A DNA stretch of 64,000 nucleotides from Sipunculus nudus (lineage: Eukaryota > Annelida > Sipuncula > Golfingiida > Sipunculidae): assembly GCA_026874595.1 (NCBI GenBank), contig CM049317.1, positions 36,922,401 to 36,986,400 of the forward strand, read 5' to 3'. Numbering within the stretch: position 1 is the first letter of the stretch; every line of letters starts with the position of its first letter. Below, in pieces: positions 49,631 through 60,835 of this stretch. The notes under the pieces are model-generated. The model saw nothing but the letters and a program-made list of their open reading frames with translations, searched no databases and had not been told where the DNA came from. Both the position numbers and the translations under genes were made by a program.

Positions 49631-50531
49631 CTTCAGATTACCACATCTTTCAGGTTACCCCTCTGTAATCTGAAATCGATACCCCCGAGGATAGACTGAG
49701 CATGATTTCAGATAACCCCCTACAGTTCAGATTATCCCACTCGCTGATAAAGCTAACATGATTACTTTTTGTGTAAGTAGCAGCTCACCGCCCCTGATAT
49801 ATTTATTAACAGCATCCTCAGCTGGCTGGTGATATAGTGGTCAGCTCCGTCGGGCCATACATGTGTCTCTCTGTCCGCAACTACTTAATAACACGTAATC
49901 TCTCAAAAAACTTTACTCATTTTAATTACCTTAGCAGGTGTGTCTCATGGATCTCCTCACTGAATCAGGTTTTGGTGGCCCTATCTAGATTTTAATACTT
50001 TTGTACTTTTTATATGATGTTTAATGCCCGTCTTAAAGACGAATCGTATTAAAGTACTGGCATATATGTTGGTCCGTCCAATAACCACTGGACGATAACC
50101 AGGAAGACAGCTGCATTATGCTTCTCAGTTGCCGTATTTCGTGGTCACAAAAGATTACATTTAAATTATGGATGTAATTATCATTTTAGTTAATGTGCAA
50201 GGCTTCATATTTCATTTATAGTTGGTGTATTTATAATCTAACCGGAGAGAGAATGTTTTGTACTTTTCATACTGCAGGGATAATGACAATTTGATAATAA
50301 TAATCATCATCGTTAATTTTACTATTGTTATTATTATAAATAGTCATAGTAGTAGTTTTTGTTGTTCTTGTTTTCAAGTAACTTAAGTTAATGTGTAAAA
50401 TAAGTATCTAAATAATAAACTTTTTTTTTTGGGGGGGGGGGGGGGTAACCTGAAATGGGGGGGGGGGGGGGGTATGAAATCGATTTTAGATTACCCCCCG
50501 GTTATCTGAAAAGGGGTTAATCTGAAATCGC
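49631..50531. mobile_element. 0.9 kb inverted-repeat element with TTCAGATTACCCC motifs
   Basis: The ends form an imperfect inverted repeat of about 70 bp: CTTCAGATTACC...TAATCTGAAATCGAT...ACCCCC at the left. The right end read inward is TTTCAGATTAACCCC...TAATCTAAAATCGAT...ACCCCC. The motif TTCAG(A/G)T(T/A)ACCCC occurs about five times in the left arm and about four in the right, in both orientations. Runs of 15 G (50431-50445) and 16 G (50457-50472) lie in the right arm. No transposase frame is present. Target duplication is unresolved, so MITE status is inferred from the inverted ends. Confidence 0.5.
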
Positions 50532-50539
50532 TACACCTG

Positions 50540-52690
50540 GACTATGCCATGTTTGGTCTTGAAACGTAGTATGGCCATTTAAATTTTATGCGCTTACTCA
50601 CAGGGAGCCAGCGCAGCTCACGGAATACTGGTTATAATGCGATCATACTTGTCACATCTATTTAGTATACAGGCTGAGTTGTTCCGAACTCGCTGAAGCC
50701 CCTGAATTAATAAAGACGGATACCCAAGAAATAAGGCATTTCCATAATTTAACTAGGCAGTGACAAAAGCATGGATCGGGCGCTCAAAACAACATTGATC
50801 CCAATAAGCTTCTGTTTTATATATATATTGATGAGATGCATGTTAGCCACACTGCAAATGGTGTTCACGTGCTCCTTCCTGGTGGAAGGAATAATAACAA
50901 GTAGAATCAACAAGTAGAATCATCAGCATACATGTTATGACAACCCCGCTCGTGCAGTATTTAACCTAAAGGAGAAGTGTATATAGTTAAGAGGGCATGT
51001 CTCAAGACGGAACCCTGGGGCACACTACAGTCCACTTTTTGTATTTTAGACTTAATCCCTTTTTATCTGGACTGTCTGGCGACGCTTTCAAATATATGAC
51101 GCGAACCATTCTAGGGCTGTGCCAGTGACTGCCATAGACCGAAGTGTATCAAGCAGAATCAGATGACTGACCGTATCGAAGGCAGCTGAGAAGTCTGTCA
51201 TGACTAAAAGTACACAATTATTTTCTCCAAGCACATTGGATGTCATTGTGAACCCTCAATGTAGCAGTCTCTGTGTGAACCCCGATAAGCTGATTGATAA
51301 GGCTCCTCCAAGATATTATCCACAAGAAATGTTCGCAGTGAACCCACAACTGTCTCCATTACCTTGGAAACAAACGCTAAAATTATATAATGGTCTGATT
51401 TTTTTTAACGCTTCAGGATCCAGTGCTGACTCGGGGTGACGAGAGCTATGTGTGTAATAATTACTACGGTTAATTCCTTCAAACATGCCTTAAGCAGTCT
51501 GGTCGGTATGGGGTCAAGGTCGCACTGCTTGGGAGTAAATGCGGAGAGAATACGCCCCACTTCGTCCAGGGTGGCGGGAGCCAAATTCGTCATGGGGGTA
51601 ACTACGCAGGTACTCGAAAATCTAGACACGTAGTAAGAAATTTCCGCTCGAATGGACTACCTGATATCGTGTAATCTGTAGACAAAGAAGGAACTAAAAG
51701 GTTCAACAAGGTAGTCACTTGCTTCCTTGGAAAGGGTACAGTCTTATCCTTACCCAGCAAGGTGTTTACCACTATGAACAACTGCTTTAAGACTATGGAA
51801 GCTAGTTTTTTTACCTTTGAGCTCTGTTCAATGAACATGTCACGATGGACTGTAAGTTCAGTTTTTTCTCCACAACCATTCCAACTATCCACGTAATTGC
51901 TTTGCAGCTCTGGCGTCATCTGTGTACCATTCAGCATATTTTCTTATGGTAATAACTCGCGTTTTCAAAAGGGGCATGGGCATCAAAAGTGAAGACAGAT
52001 CTGTGTTATAGAATCGGACGAGATCATTCAGAGAATGGACACTAAAATCAGTAGACAGCACAGATCTCTGAATGTCACTGGCTAGATCAATCAAATTAAA
52101 AGTTTTGAGCTTCCTATACGAGACAAATTTCTCTACTTTGACAGTTTCTCGATACGCAATAATAAACCAAAGCGCTCAATCAAATTACGGAATTTACTTG
52201 CATTTCTGTCATCGTTTCTCACATGTATGATAAAATCACAGAGGATTGCAATTTGTTAAGAACACGTGATATGTTGTTCAAGGAAATCAGCAAATTCAAT
52301 TAGAAAAGTAAGTAAGAGCATTTTTATCGAGCAAAAGGAGGCTTACACACCACGCGTACTCTGGCTGATTAATCACTGAAATAAAACAGGCTGAAACCTC
52401 AAACGATGAAAACCGGCCTTTGTTGTTGATAGGCACACGTTTAACATCAATGTTCTGATGATAAACAATTGCTTTGCTACCACTTCTAAGCTTATTGGCT
52501 TGTTGTAATACTCTATATACGGGAGGGGTCATATCTCGATCATATTATCACGAGTGTCAACCTTGAGCTAGGTTTCAATAAGGACCAGAATATCTACTCC
52601 AAGGTGAACAATGAACTCTTTCATAGCCGTTGTTTTAATACAGACTGACAAGGGATTTAGAAGACATGTAAGTTAATACTCCCGTTAACA
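50540..52690 (-). pseudogene. Decayed CR1/L2-type LINE, endonuclease and reverse transcriptase
   Basis: Fragments on the minus strand follow the order of a non-LTR pol. A LGVDILVLIET endonuclease start lies near 52580-52615, then SSFEVSACFISVINQPEYAW at about 52370-52410. ILCDFIIHVRNDDRNASKF (the GDFN-equivalent region) is near 52195-52250. LKTRVITIRKYAEWYTDDAR.AK is near 51900-51970 and LTVHRDMF at about 51830-51860. Further on come LDPIPTRLLKACL (51500-51540), [18 protein letters not shown] (about 51140-51195), YADD (50919-50930) and LRWLPVSKRIKFK (50579-50617). An uninterrupted protein would be about 700 residues; stops and frameshifts break it repeatedly. The first catalytic Asp (AAFD) and the YADD pair are still readable, although in different frames. 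The ORF1 region and 5' end are not recognised. The C-terminus is lost where the 49631-50531 element begins. Confidence 0.85.
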
Positions 52691-53124
52691 GCCGTTGCGT
52701 TAATCTTAGACAGAATAGATACAGTTTATTATATCCTGTCAGTTATATGGCAATAAAAATTATTCTGAGGAAATACAGAGTTGAAAGCTTCATTCATTAG
52801 TGTATTAACGAATATTAAAACTGGAAAGCTCACAATTTCTCTCACATGCCCCGATCTTTCATTGTAATCGAGCGACTGAATCACCTTATTTTATGAATGG
52901 GGAGACTAACCAACGATCAATAGAGAAGGGATTTGTTTAGCTGGTCAAAAGTGTTGTTATAAAACCATGTTTGGTAATGATGGCATGAGCAATTACATAT
53001 CTCCCAAACGTAGTCAAACCACGCATTGCCTTACATTTAGAGTAAATTACCTAAAGCAAGGTTTTGAGATTGAAAGAGGTCAGAAGATATACATTGATTT
53101 TACCATTTAGGCAAAAGAAAGTAA
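52691..53124. other. Unassigned DNA
   Basis: No supported feature; possibly upstream LINE sequence too decayed to recognise. Confidence 0.45.
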
Positions 53125-53374
53125 TGTTCTCAGGCCCCACCCGCGTCAAATTATATCTCCTGCATCCAAAATTTTAATTTTGATTTTCAATTAAAACTTG
53201 CCAATTTTGAGCTCCAGCCCCTCGGACATTTTGTTGAAGAAAATAAAAAAAAATACAATTTTTATAACATGTTCTAAATTAAGTAGTGCTTTTACCTGTT
53301 TAGCAAAAAAAACATTTGTAATTTTCATTCTTTTCCCTCGTCATATGACATTTTTATCGACACGTGCAAATAAA
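53125..53374 (+). repeat. Dispersed repeat family, copy B
   Basis: Same-orientation counterpart of 3310-3546. It lies about 45 bp left of the outer Harbinger end. The family's right limit is therefore the natural place to look for an interrupted copy beyond 60020. Confidence 0.7.
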
Positions 53375-54208
53375 GGTAGAGCCTTATGCCATATTTGTGT
53401 TAGCTGTGTGTGAACTTTAAAGCTCCACTCACACATGCACCAACGATCGGTTTACGGCATGTAACGACCACCTGCGACTTGAAATTCGTAGGTAGTCTTG
53501 GAACGGTCTTGCCACAAGTCCTAACCCCAGACTATACTGTTTCTGTGTTTAATTGCTCCATAACTGTTTCAGCGATACTTGTGCGTCCCTTGCATCTCCT
53601 AAAATGCAGCATTAGGGCATTTTCTTGCCTGCCTTCCCTCTGCTGCTCCTGTGCCACCAGCGCGACCACTCCGCCTTCATTCAACAAACACGCAAATCCT
53701 TGTGCCTCCCTCTGCGTCCTTTGAGCCATCTTTGAGCAACCCACCACCTCGGCGACATTAGTGCCATTGTTTTGAACATGTTCAAAACTCACGGCGACCA
53801 TGGCGTCCATAGCGATGTCAGAAACTCCTGTGTACCACCTTTGAACAACCTAGGCAACCATTCTGCTTTCTTTGAGCCTCCTACGACGACGCACACGGGA
53901 GGCAGAAAGGTCGCTTTTCTGTGTAAAGCCCCCATTACACGGGAAGGAGACCTAACGGCGAGCATAGCGACCTAGCAGATTGGCGTTGATCGCCATGCAA
54001 GGGAAAAACCGTCCATGTGTGACGGCTATGCCGCTGTCAATAGGCTTGCACGACGTGTACAATTGCAATTTTCGGCCGTTTTATGCCGTTCCTACCACGT
54101 TGTATGACAATGCTACACCGTCGTTTATGATCAAACTGCGTTCCCCTTACGTCCGCATAACGTCCCTTCTACCCACTGAAGAGTTCAGTCCACGAAAGGG
54201 CTGCGATC

Positions 54209-55509
54209 ATGATCATCCCGCAGCAACCGGCCCCCGATCCGTCTGCGATCAAGACGACGGAACTGCGCGCGCGGTTGGATGCTACTGCGCTGCTTCAGAC
54301 TAGCAGTCGGTGGATGCCATGGTCCCCATTGTTGACTAGTACACATAACATGACCAGTGAAAGAAAGTTTAGTGGTGCCACACACGTCAGCATGGACAGA
54401 AGTGACATGCTACAACTGGCCTGTCTGCAAGGCCAACATATCATGATGCTCCACGTACAGCTGGCAGTGGCCAAAAAGAAGCAGCAGGACCGAAAAAGGA
54501 GACGTAGGGCCATGTTGGTTAGACCATTGCTGTCTGTTGAAAGAAGATTACAGTTCGGCCACTACACCAAGCTCATGAGAGAGCTCGGATTTGAAAAGAT
54601 GAACAGTCATTCTTTAATTAACTGAGGATAGAGCCTGCTATGTTTGACGAGTTGCTGGTGATGGTCGGTCCAGCAATCCGCAGGCAAGATACTGAAATGC
54701 GTCAAGCCTTGCAATCTGGTCTCAAATTAGCCATCACCCTGAGGTACCTGGGCACTGGTGACAAGTATGACTTCAGAGTGGCCCGTAACACGATTAGCAT
54801 CTTTGTGTCCGATGTCTGCCGTGCCATTACAAGGGCCTACGAGGACGCGATGATCAAGTGTCCAGCAAAACAAAAGGAGTGGAGACAAATAGCTGTTTAT
54901 TTCGAGAAGAGATGGAACATTCCCCATGCCTGTGGTGCTCTGGATGGCAAACACGTGGCCATAAGATGTCCAGCAAACACGGGCATTCTCTATCTTAACT
55001 ACAAGGGATTTTTTGTGGTGTTGTTGGCCCTGGTGGATGCCCAGTACACGTTCCTCTGAACAGATGTTGGTGGAATGGGGTCCATGTCAGAAAGTCAAGT
55101 CTTCAGTGCATTAGAACTGAAGGAGTGTCTGGATGATGGTAGCATAGGATTTCCACGGCCTGAACCTCTACCTACTGATAACGCCGACACTCTGTACTTC
55201 ATCCTCGGGTACGATGCTTTCAGGATGCGTACATACTTGATGAAACCCTACTCAAATAGAGTTCTCACAAGAGAGCAGTGAATCTTTAACTACCGTATAT
55301 CACGTAGCAGACGGGAAGTAGATAATGGCTTTGGCATACTAGCTCAGAGATTCCAAGTACTGCTCACCACCAAGCAGCTGGCGCCGCAGCACGTTCGTGA
55401 TGTGATTGAAGTCTGCGTTCGCCTGCAAAACGTGATGAGGGAACGTTACACAGCTCGTCACGACGTGGCCCTCCACCAAGAGGATGACGAGCATAACGTC
55501 ACCCCTTGA
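54209..55509 (+). pseudogene. PIF/Harbinger DDE transposase, inactivated
   Basis: The family cuts and pastes the element together with its Myb-like partner. The alignable part begins at the Met at 54392 (MDRSDMLQLACLQ) and would be about 370 residues, normal for the family. In order: a basic RKRRRR patch and VRPLL; YTKLMREL; FDELLVMVGPAIRRQDT (from 54640); LAITLRYLGTGD; the FEKRWNIPHACGALDGKHV block with the first catalytic Asp (about 54900-54960); NYKGFF...ALVDA; DVGGMGS; LGYDAFRMRTYLMKP; and REVDNGFGILAQRF. The frame shifts near 54605-54620 and a TAA lies at 54619. TGA codons interrupt at 55057 and 55279; the latter stands where Arg is usual, consistent with CGA to TGA. The second catalytic Asp, in the GD(D/S) motif, is Tyr (GYD). 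The third residue, Glu of VEN.FG, is Asp. The frame ends at TGA 55507-55509. An upstream in-frame ATG at 54209 exists but precedes the conserved part. Confidence 0.9.
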
Positions 55510-57287
55510 GAGTGGAGGGCGAAAGCTAACATGCACGAAATGGAGCAAGTGACAGGCCAAAACAGTATCACCACGGCAGGAAATACTTAATGTTACACAT
55601 TAACAGTGCAGCTGGATCAGTGCCATGGAAGGACAAGATGGTATGATAGGACGAGGAGTATGCTTGCTGGACAGTAACATGAAAGAACTTGATCAGCAAC
55701 CGTGAACTTTTGAATTAATAATAGGAACGATGATTGTCATCTGAAGTACAACCAACTGCTAATGTGACAGACATTATATGAAAAAATATGTTACGAAATG
55801 CAAATAATGCAGCACACGGTAACAATAAACAGATTAGCAGCAATATGTAAGGCAACTTTGAGTGTCAGTGTCAGGTATGTACTGTCATAATGATTTATAC
55901 CAATAAGAACAATCTAAGCCGACTAAAGGTCGAGCGCATGCAGATAATTGACAACAGATAGACAAACATACATATTATGGAAATCAAAGACAAATAAAAT
56001 TAGCAATAGTCTGTATCAAAATGACAATAATTGACAAAACTAGACGACCAGAGGGCGAACGCTTGCAAGAAATGACGTGGAAAAAAATCAACGGGCAATG
56101 AAGAAGAGGCAGAAAATAAGCTATAGTAAATTTGTTTAGTATTTAAAGTTATAGATTTAAGGCCAAAAACTGCTAAGTTAAAGTGGTTCGACTAAAGTGC
56201 CCCCTAGTGGCAATATACAGAAAATTAAAATCAACTTTCTAGATATTATTCCTAGACTTAACATGTACCAGTTTCAAATGGATTCCTGCAAAACTGTGGC
56301 CTGTAGATTGGTTTATGTATGACACAAAAACCATGAAGCAGACAAAGTTGAGGACACCTGACACACAGACAGACATACTGACAAAGTGACACAAGATTGT
56401 GACTAGATGACTTGATGAAGAAGACTCAGAGAAAGAAAATAAGCTATAGTTTAAGTAATTATGGTTCTTAATTTTGAAACTATGGCTAAAATATGATATA
56501 TTGTAATGGTTCCAGTGTAGCGCCCCTTAGCGGTCATATTCCGATGATAAAAATTACTCTCGATATATGTGTCAGACATAAGATGTACCAGTTGGAGATG
56601 TATATCAGCAAAACTGTGGCATTTAGTTTGGGGATATATTCCCACACAAACATATATACGCACCTGACTAGTATGCATTCAACATCGAAGATGTAGGGAA
56701 AGCAAAACTATGGTCTTGTTTGGCTTTAAATGTGTGACAAGGACATTGCATATTCCTTGTGTCAGTTTTATATATTAACACACATGGAGGCAGACGCCCA
56801 GTATTGCAAATACAACAATATGACAATTCATCAATAATGCTCGACAGTATATAGGTTTTTACTGGCGTGACCGGCTAAATCTGTCACAATTAAATGTCAC
56901 TACAGGAATCACAGTTCTTTGAGACATAAACCACACTATACTCAGCCATCAACGCGTGAGGATGGTGGACTTGGGGTTTGGAGTACTTGCTCAGCCTGCT
57001 CTTACTTGGTGCTTGTTCATTTTCCTTGATCAACTGTTGCCCCCTTGGCGATGCCGACAACACAGAACTGACACCCATGGACTGTCCACGGATGACTGTA
57101 TTTGGTGCTGTGGTCAGGGTGCAAGTCTGCTGTCTGGGAGGTGGCGATGAAGTCGTCCGCACGGGGTTGATGCTGCTGCCATAGCTGATATTTCCATGGA
57201 CCCATCCATATTCCTGTGGACCCAACACAGAGATAAGGTTGGTGATGTGTGATGGCCAATAGCAATGTGATGCATGTCATGCAGGCT
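55510..57287. other. Non-coding middle of the inner Harbinger
   Basis: It lies between the 3' ends of the two convergent genes. The first 600 bp are unassigned. A two-copy tandem repeat follows (56100-56665). Then 56890-57240 is GC-balanced and probably 3' untranslated sequence of the MADF gene; its open frames on both strands resemble no family. Confidence 0.55.
56100..56665 (+). repeat. Two-copy 320 bp tandem repeat with CTCF-like motifs
   Basis: The blocks GAAAATAAGCTATAG, GTG..CCCC(C/T)TAG(T/C)GG, AAGATGTACCAGTT-like and CAAAACTGTGGC recur with a step of about 320 bp. They start near 56110 and 56436 and differ by many substitutions. The repeat may be an insertion inside the Harbinger, but no borders were found. 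Confidence 0.65.
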
Positions 57288-58506
57288 TTAATGTCTGACG
57301 AATGGGATGGTCAGTCTCGGAGGGTGCACGTACATGTTCATGTTGCTGGTGCTCCGCGCCCAAGGCCTCGTATCGCTGATGTACCAGTACATCACTTGAT
57401 ACAGCTCCTGCTGGCAGCGCCTCCAGACACGGTGATCCAGGTTGTTCAACGCGGACCGGATACATTCCGCAAAAGCATCCCTCTCTGGATCACCAGCCCT
57501 GTTTGTCCTGGTGAGGAGCTGCTTCTGCATGTGCAAGAGCTTCTCTACCCTCTCCTCAATTCCATCTAGCCTAGTATCCTTGACAACAGTGGTTGTGCCT
57601 GTTGCTGCAAATGCACCTGTAGTTGTAGGCACCGGACTTTGCGTCAATTCTGGCATGACACCATGTGGCACCACCTCGGAGGCTGTTTGAGTGTTGATGG
57701 CGGTATAACCTTTCTCATTGAGCTGCAAGTAAAGCATTCATTTTTGTTTATTATTATTTTTCATTTCACTATTTTTTCTTGTTGTTATTGCTATTATTAA
57801 TTTTATTATCATTTTTATCTTTATTATTATTATTTTTATTAATTTATTAATATTTTATTATAATTAATTTATTAATATTTTATTATTATCATTATCATAT
57901 TTATTATTGTTTTGTTTTTGTTTTAATTCATTTTGTATTTCTTTTGAGTCAATTCAGACAAATTCGTATGCTACAGGTATATGTACGCTGACAACAGTCC
58001 TTGGCCTGACCTCCACGATATGGGGTGCGAGGAACTCCAGTGACCCCAAGATCCATTGGTCCCTTTCTGTCAGCTCCGGATCCTCTCGCCCTGACTTGCC
58101 TTTCCGGAGACGGCCGAATCTGGTCCGAAGACTCCATCTCCTGGCCAAGTTCCTCAGCTTTCTGACGCCAGAGTTCCCCCTTCCTCACTGTGTCCTTATA
58201 TGACTTGAGCTTCCGATTGTACAGTTCATCATGGGCTGCCAACCACTCAACCATATAACTATCCTTACTAACAGTCAGCATGGCATGATGTTTCTCCTTC
58301 TTCCTCTTGGGGTCTATAGTCTGACTGACACCTTCAGTCTCAGCAGGAACTTGCTCCTGGATGTTATCGGCTTCATCTGTATTTGGCGTCTCTTGCATAC
58401 ATTGTTCAGATTGGCCAGGCTCTGAACTTTCGGTGGGTCTAGGTGACCTTCTGGCAGTTGCTCTCGGGGCTCTTTTTCTGTCTTGGTTCTTCTTCCCACG
58501 TGTCAT
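57288..58506 (-). pseudogene. Harbinger MADF/Myb-like DNA-binding protein, two exons, frameshifted
   Basis: In Harbingers this second protein binds the element ends and helps the transposase into the nucleus. Exon 1 runs from the ATG at 58506 to about 57987. It encodes a basic, acidic-then-basic N-terminus (KRKKEKHH), then EWLAAHDELYNRKLKSYKDT..KGELWRQKAEELG. After a frameshift near 58130-58150 it continues SLRTRFGRLRKGKSG.EDPELTERDQWIL...FL.PHIVEV..RTVVS, the conserved DNA-binding domain. A likely intron of 264 bp (57986-57723) starts GTACAT and ends TTACTTGCAG on the minus strand, and is filled with TTA/TTG-rich sequence. Exon 2 (57722-57288) keeps phase 0 and encodes a tail with EERVEKLLHMQKQLL and RSALNNLDHRVWRRCQQELYQ. 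The total would be about 317 residues. The frameshift removes about ten residues before SLRTRF. Confidence 0.75.
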
Positions 58507-59529
58507 GTCGAGCAGACGTGTGTCGGTTTTCAATACTAGTTCACACTGTTGACCTACGTACATGCACAGTGACAGCCTTCTCTCACTTGGTCGGCTGTGC
58601 GGGCGCCCCGAGGTATTTGTACTTTTTCCGAGGTCTCGGTAGCAGCGTTGTTTGCGCCAGGGCAGCAAAGCGAAACGGATAGACCGATGCTAAATAGACC
58701 GACTGCGCTTTTAATCCACGGCGACCCCGCGGCGGAAATTTCGTCCATGTTCAAAACTGGTCGCCACTCATGGCGTTCAGGGTGACCATATGACGACCCA
58801 AGGCGACACTATCTCACCCCCAAGAAGTTCATGAAAACTTAAGGCCACTCTGACTGCTCTCTACGGCAATCAGTCCCAATTCGGTGATCGCAGGGAGATC
58901 GCTTTCTCTTGTGACGGGGGTATAAAGGTCCCTTTAGGTTGTCTGAAGTGGTCGTAGGTACTCCTAACCAGTCGTTAGTGGATTGTAAAATTTTCACAAT
59001 CCTACGACTTATCGGCAGTTTACTTGGAGAATCGGTCATACTCTTTTGTTGTCGTACGACTAATTTTCCATAGTCGTAGGTAGTCTTATGTGATCGGTAG
59101 CCATCCCAGCTACCGAGCTGCCGCAGACTGGTACCAACTTGTCGTACCATAGGTCTTGAGACAGGCTACTACCAGTTACCGAGTGCTGAGTGTGTGGGAT
59201 GGGTATATCCTCTCAAAATAGTAGAAATTTTAGTCTACGTCTGAGTACCGAGCTGTTTTATGTATATTGTGTCCCTGGATATTCACAATATAATCTGTAT
59301 ATCGAGCAGACCAAATAAATAATAATAATCACATTACATGATGCAGTTTACATGTCGATATATCTATGATTTTTTTTCAAATATCGATATACTTTGAGCA
59401 AAATGGAAAATGTACGATGTTATAATAATACATCTGTTGTATAGAATATATAACCAGTTTACGTGACAGAACGGCAACAATTTAGTGGTCTACACTACCT
59501 GGTTTGAAAAATATAAAGGGGTGCACCCT

Positions 59530-59532
<3 letters not shown>

Positions 59533-59606
<74 letters not shown>
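59533..59606. repeat. (TA)n inside the outer Harbinger
   Basis: About 37 uninterrupted TA dinucleotides. Confidence 0.9.
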
Positions 59607-59608
<2 letters not shown>

Positions 59609-60020
59609 GGTCTACAATTAGCTATATTCCTCCGTTTACTCTCATTATAATTCCATGCAGTCGCACCTACTCTTAAGTTGTCTTTGTGGTCGTACGACCG
59701 CTCGCACAGTTAGGACGAGGACTCGTACGTACCAGTCGGTAGTTATCGTACGACCGCTCGGTAGTTATCGCACGATATATCGTCTCCTTCAACTATCGGT
59801 CGGTTGTAATCTTACGACTAGTCGTAAGGTCGTATTAGATGCAGTCAGACCGGACACTTCAACTCTCACCGGTTGATTACGACCGCCCGTAATATAGCCC
59901 CATGTGTGACCCCAAAGCTAATCCCATGCCACAAGTCGCAGGTGATCGGCAACCACTAGTCCTGATCATGACGTCGTAGGTGATAGGAGGCGATCGTGGG
60001 CATGTGTGACTGGGGCTTTA

Positions 60021-60772
60021 GAGAAACAATTTATTACAATATTTACAAAATAAGAATAATATAATATAATATGAACGGATATATTCAGATGTTCGTTTGT
60101 TGTTTCCCATAAGGCAAATGAAAACTATTCTGTTGTCACTCTCTATGGATATAAAACTTAATCATGAGAGTAAGTGCGATCTCTTAAGTCGTAGGAAAAG
60201 TTAATAAAAGAAAATACAATGTTTTAATTTGCCTATGGATCACCTTTAGTCGCTTTGTTATCCGGTTGGACCATGAAAACGTTTGGCTGAGAGTCCAGTG
60301 GTTCCACAATTTCTGCATTTTTAAAGCCCTGGAATCACAAAGGCAGTAACATACCCTTGAAACTTTTATTTGTGACATATATGGCATCATATATGCAAGA
60401 ATATATCTTTGAAATTAACATTTCAAGTTTCGATGCTTCATTTGCTGAAAATTCGATTTAAATTATACAACGTGTCCTTGTATTATAACGAGCTTTAAGT
60501 TCATATTTTCTTACGTATCTCTGAAAATATTGGACAAATAAATTTAGCTAGCCGATAATAGGTCATTCTGTAAGGTAATTCCTGCACATTAATAACATGG
60601 TACTTGATTTGTTGTAATAGCCAGAGGAGCCTTCAAAATATATCATAACAGAGGTCGATGACGGATAACGGGAGAAGTTTGTAAATAACAATTCATATTC
60701 CTTATGGTCACATTACCTGCTCCGGTTGCACTGATGCATGTGGATTCTCCGCTTGACCAATCGGAAATTAAA

Positions 60773-60835
<63 letters not shown>

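Larger units (their letters stand above)
53927..58922. mobile_element. Inner PIF/Harbinger element with two genes, about 5.0 kb
   Basis: TAA occurs at 53924-53926 and 58923-58925, the expected 3 bp Harbinger target duplication. Just inside, AGCCCCCATTACACGGGAAG and TACCCCCGTCACAAGAGAAA (right end read inward) form imperfect inverted repeats, about 17 of 26 positions alike. The element carries a transposase pseudogene on plus (54209-55509) and a MADF/Myb-like gene on minus (57288-58506). These face each other, the usual two-gene content of autonomous Harbingers. Both genes are damaged, so the copy is inactive. Confidence 0.75.
53420..60017. mobile_element. Outer Harbinger-type element, split by an inner one
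   Basis: The ends are inverted repeats: AAGCTCCACTCACACATGC...CAACGATCG at the left and AGCCCCAGTCACACATGC...CACGATCG read inward from the right. TTA flanks both sides (53417-53419 and 60018-60020), matching the TWA target of PIF/Harbinger, with a one-base offset between ends. Without the inner element it would be about 1.6 kb. Its right part (58926-60000) is dense in GTCGTA/TACGAC motifs, probably subterminal transposase-binding repeats, and holds a (TA)n tract at 59533-59606. No gene lies outside the inner element. Confidence 0.65.

Noticed and set aside
56890-57240. Overlapping frames of 64-112 residues on both strands
   Set aside because: They overlap each other on opposite strands and resemble nothing; probably 3' sequence of the MADF gene.
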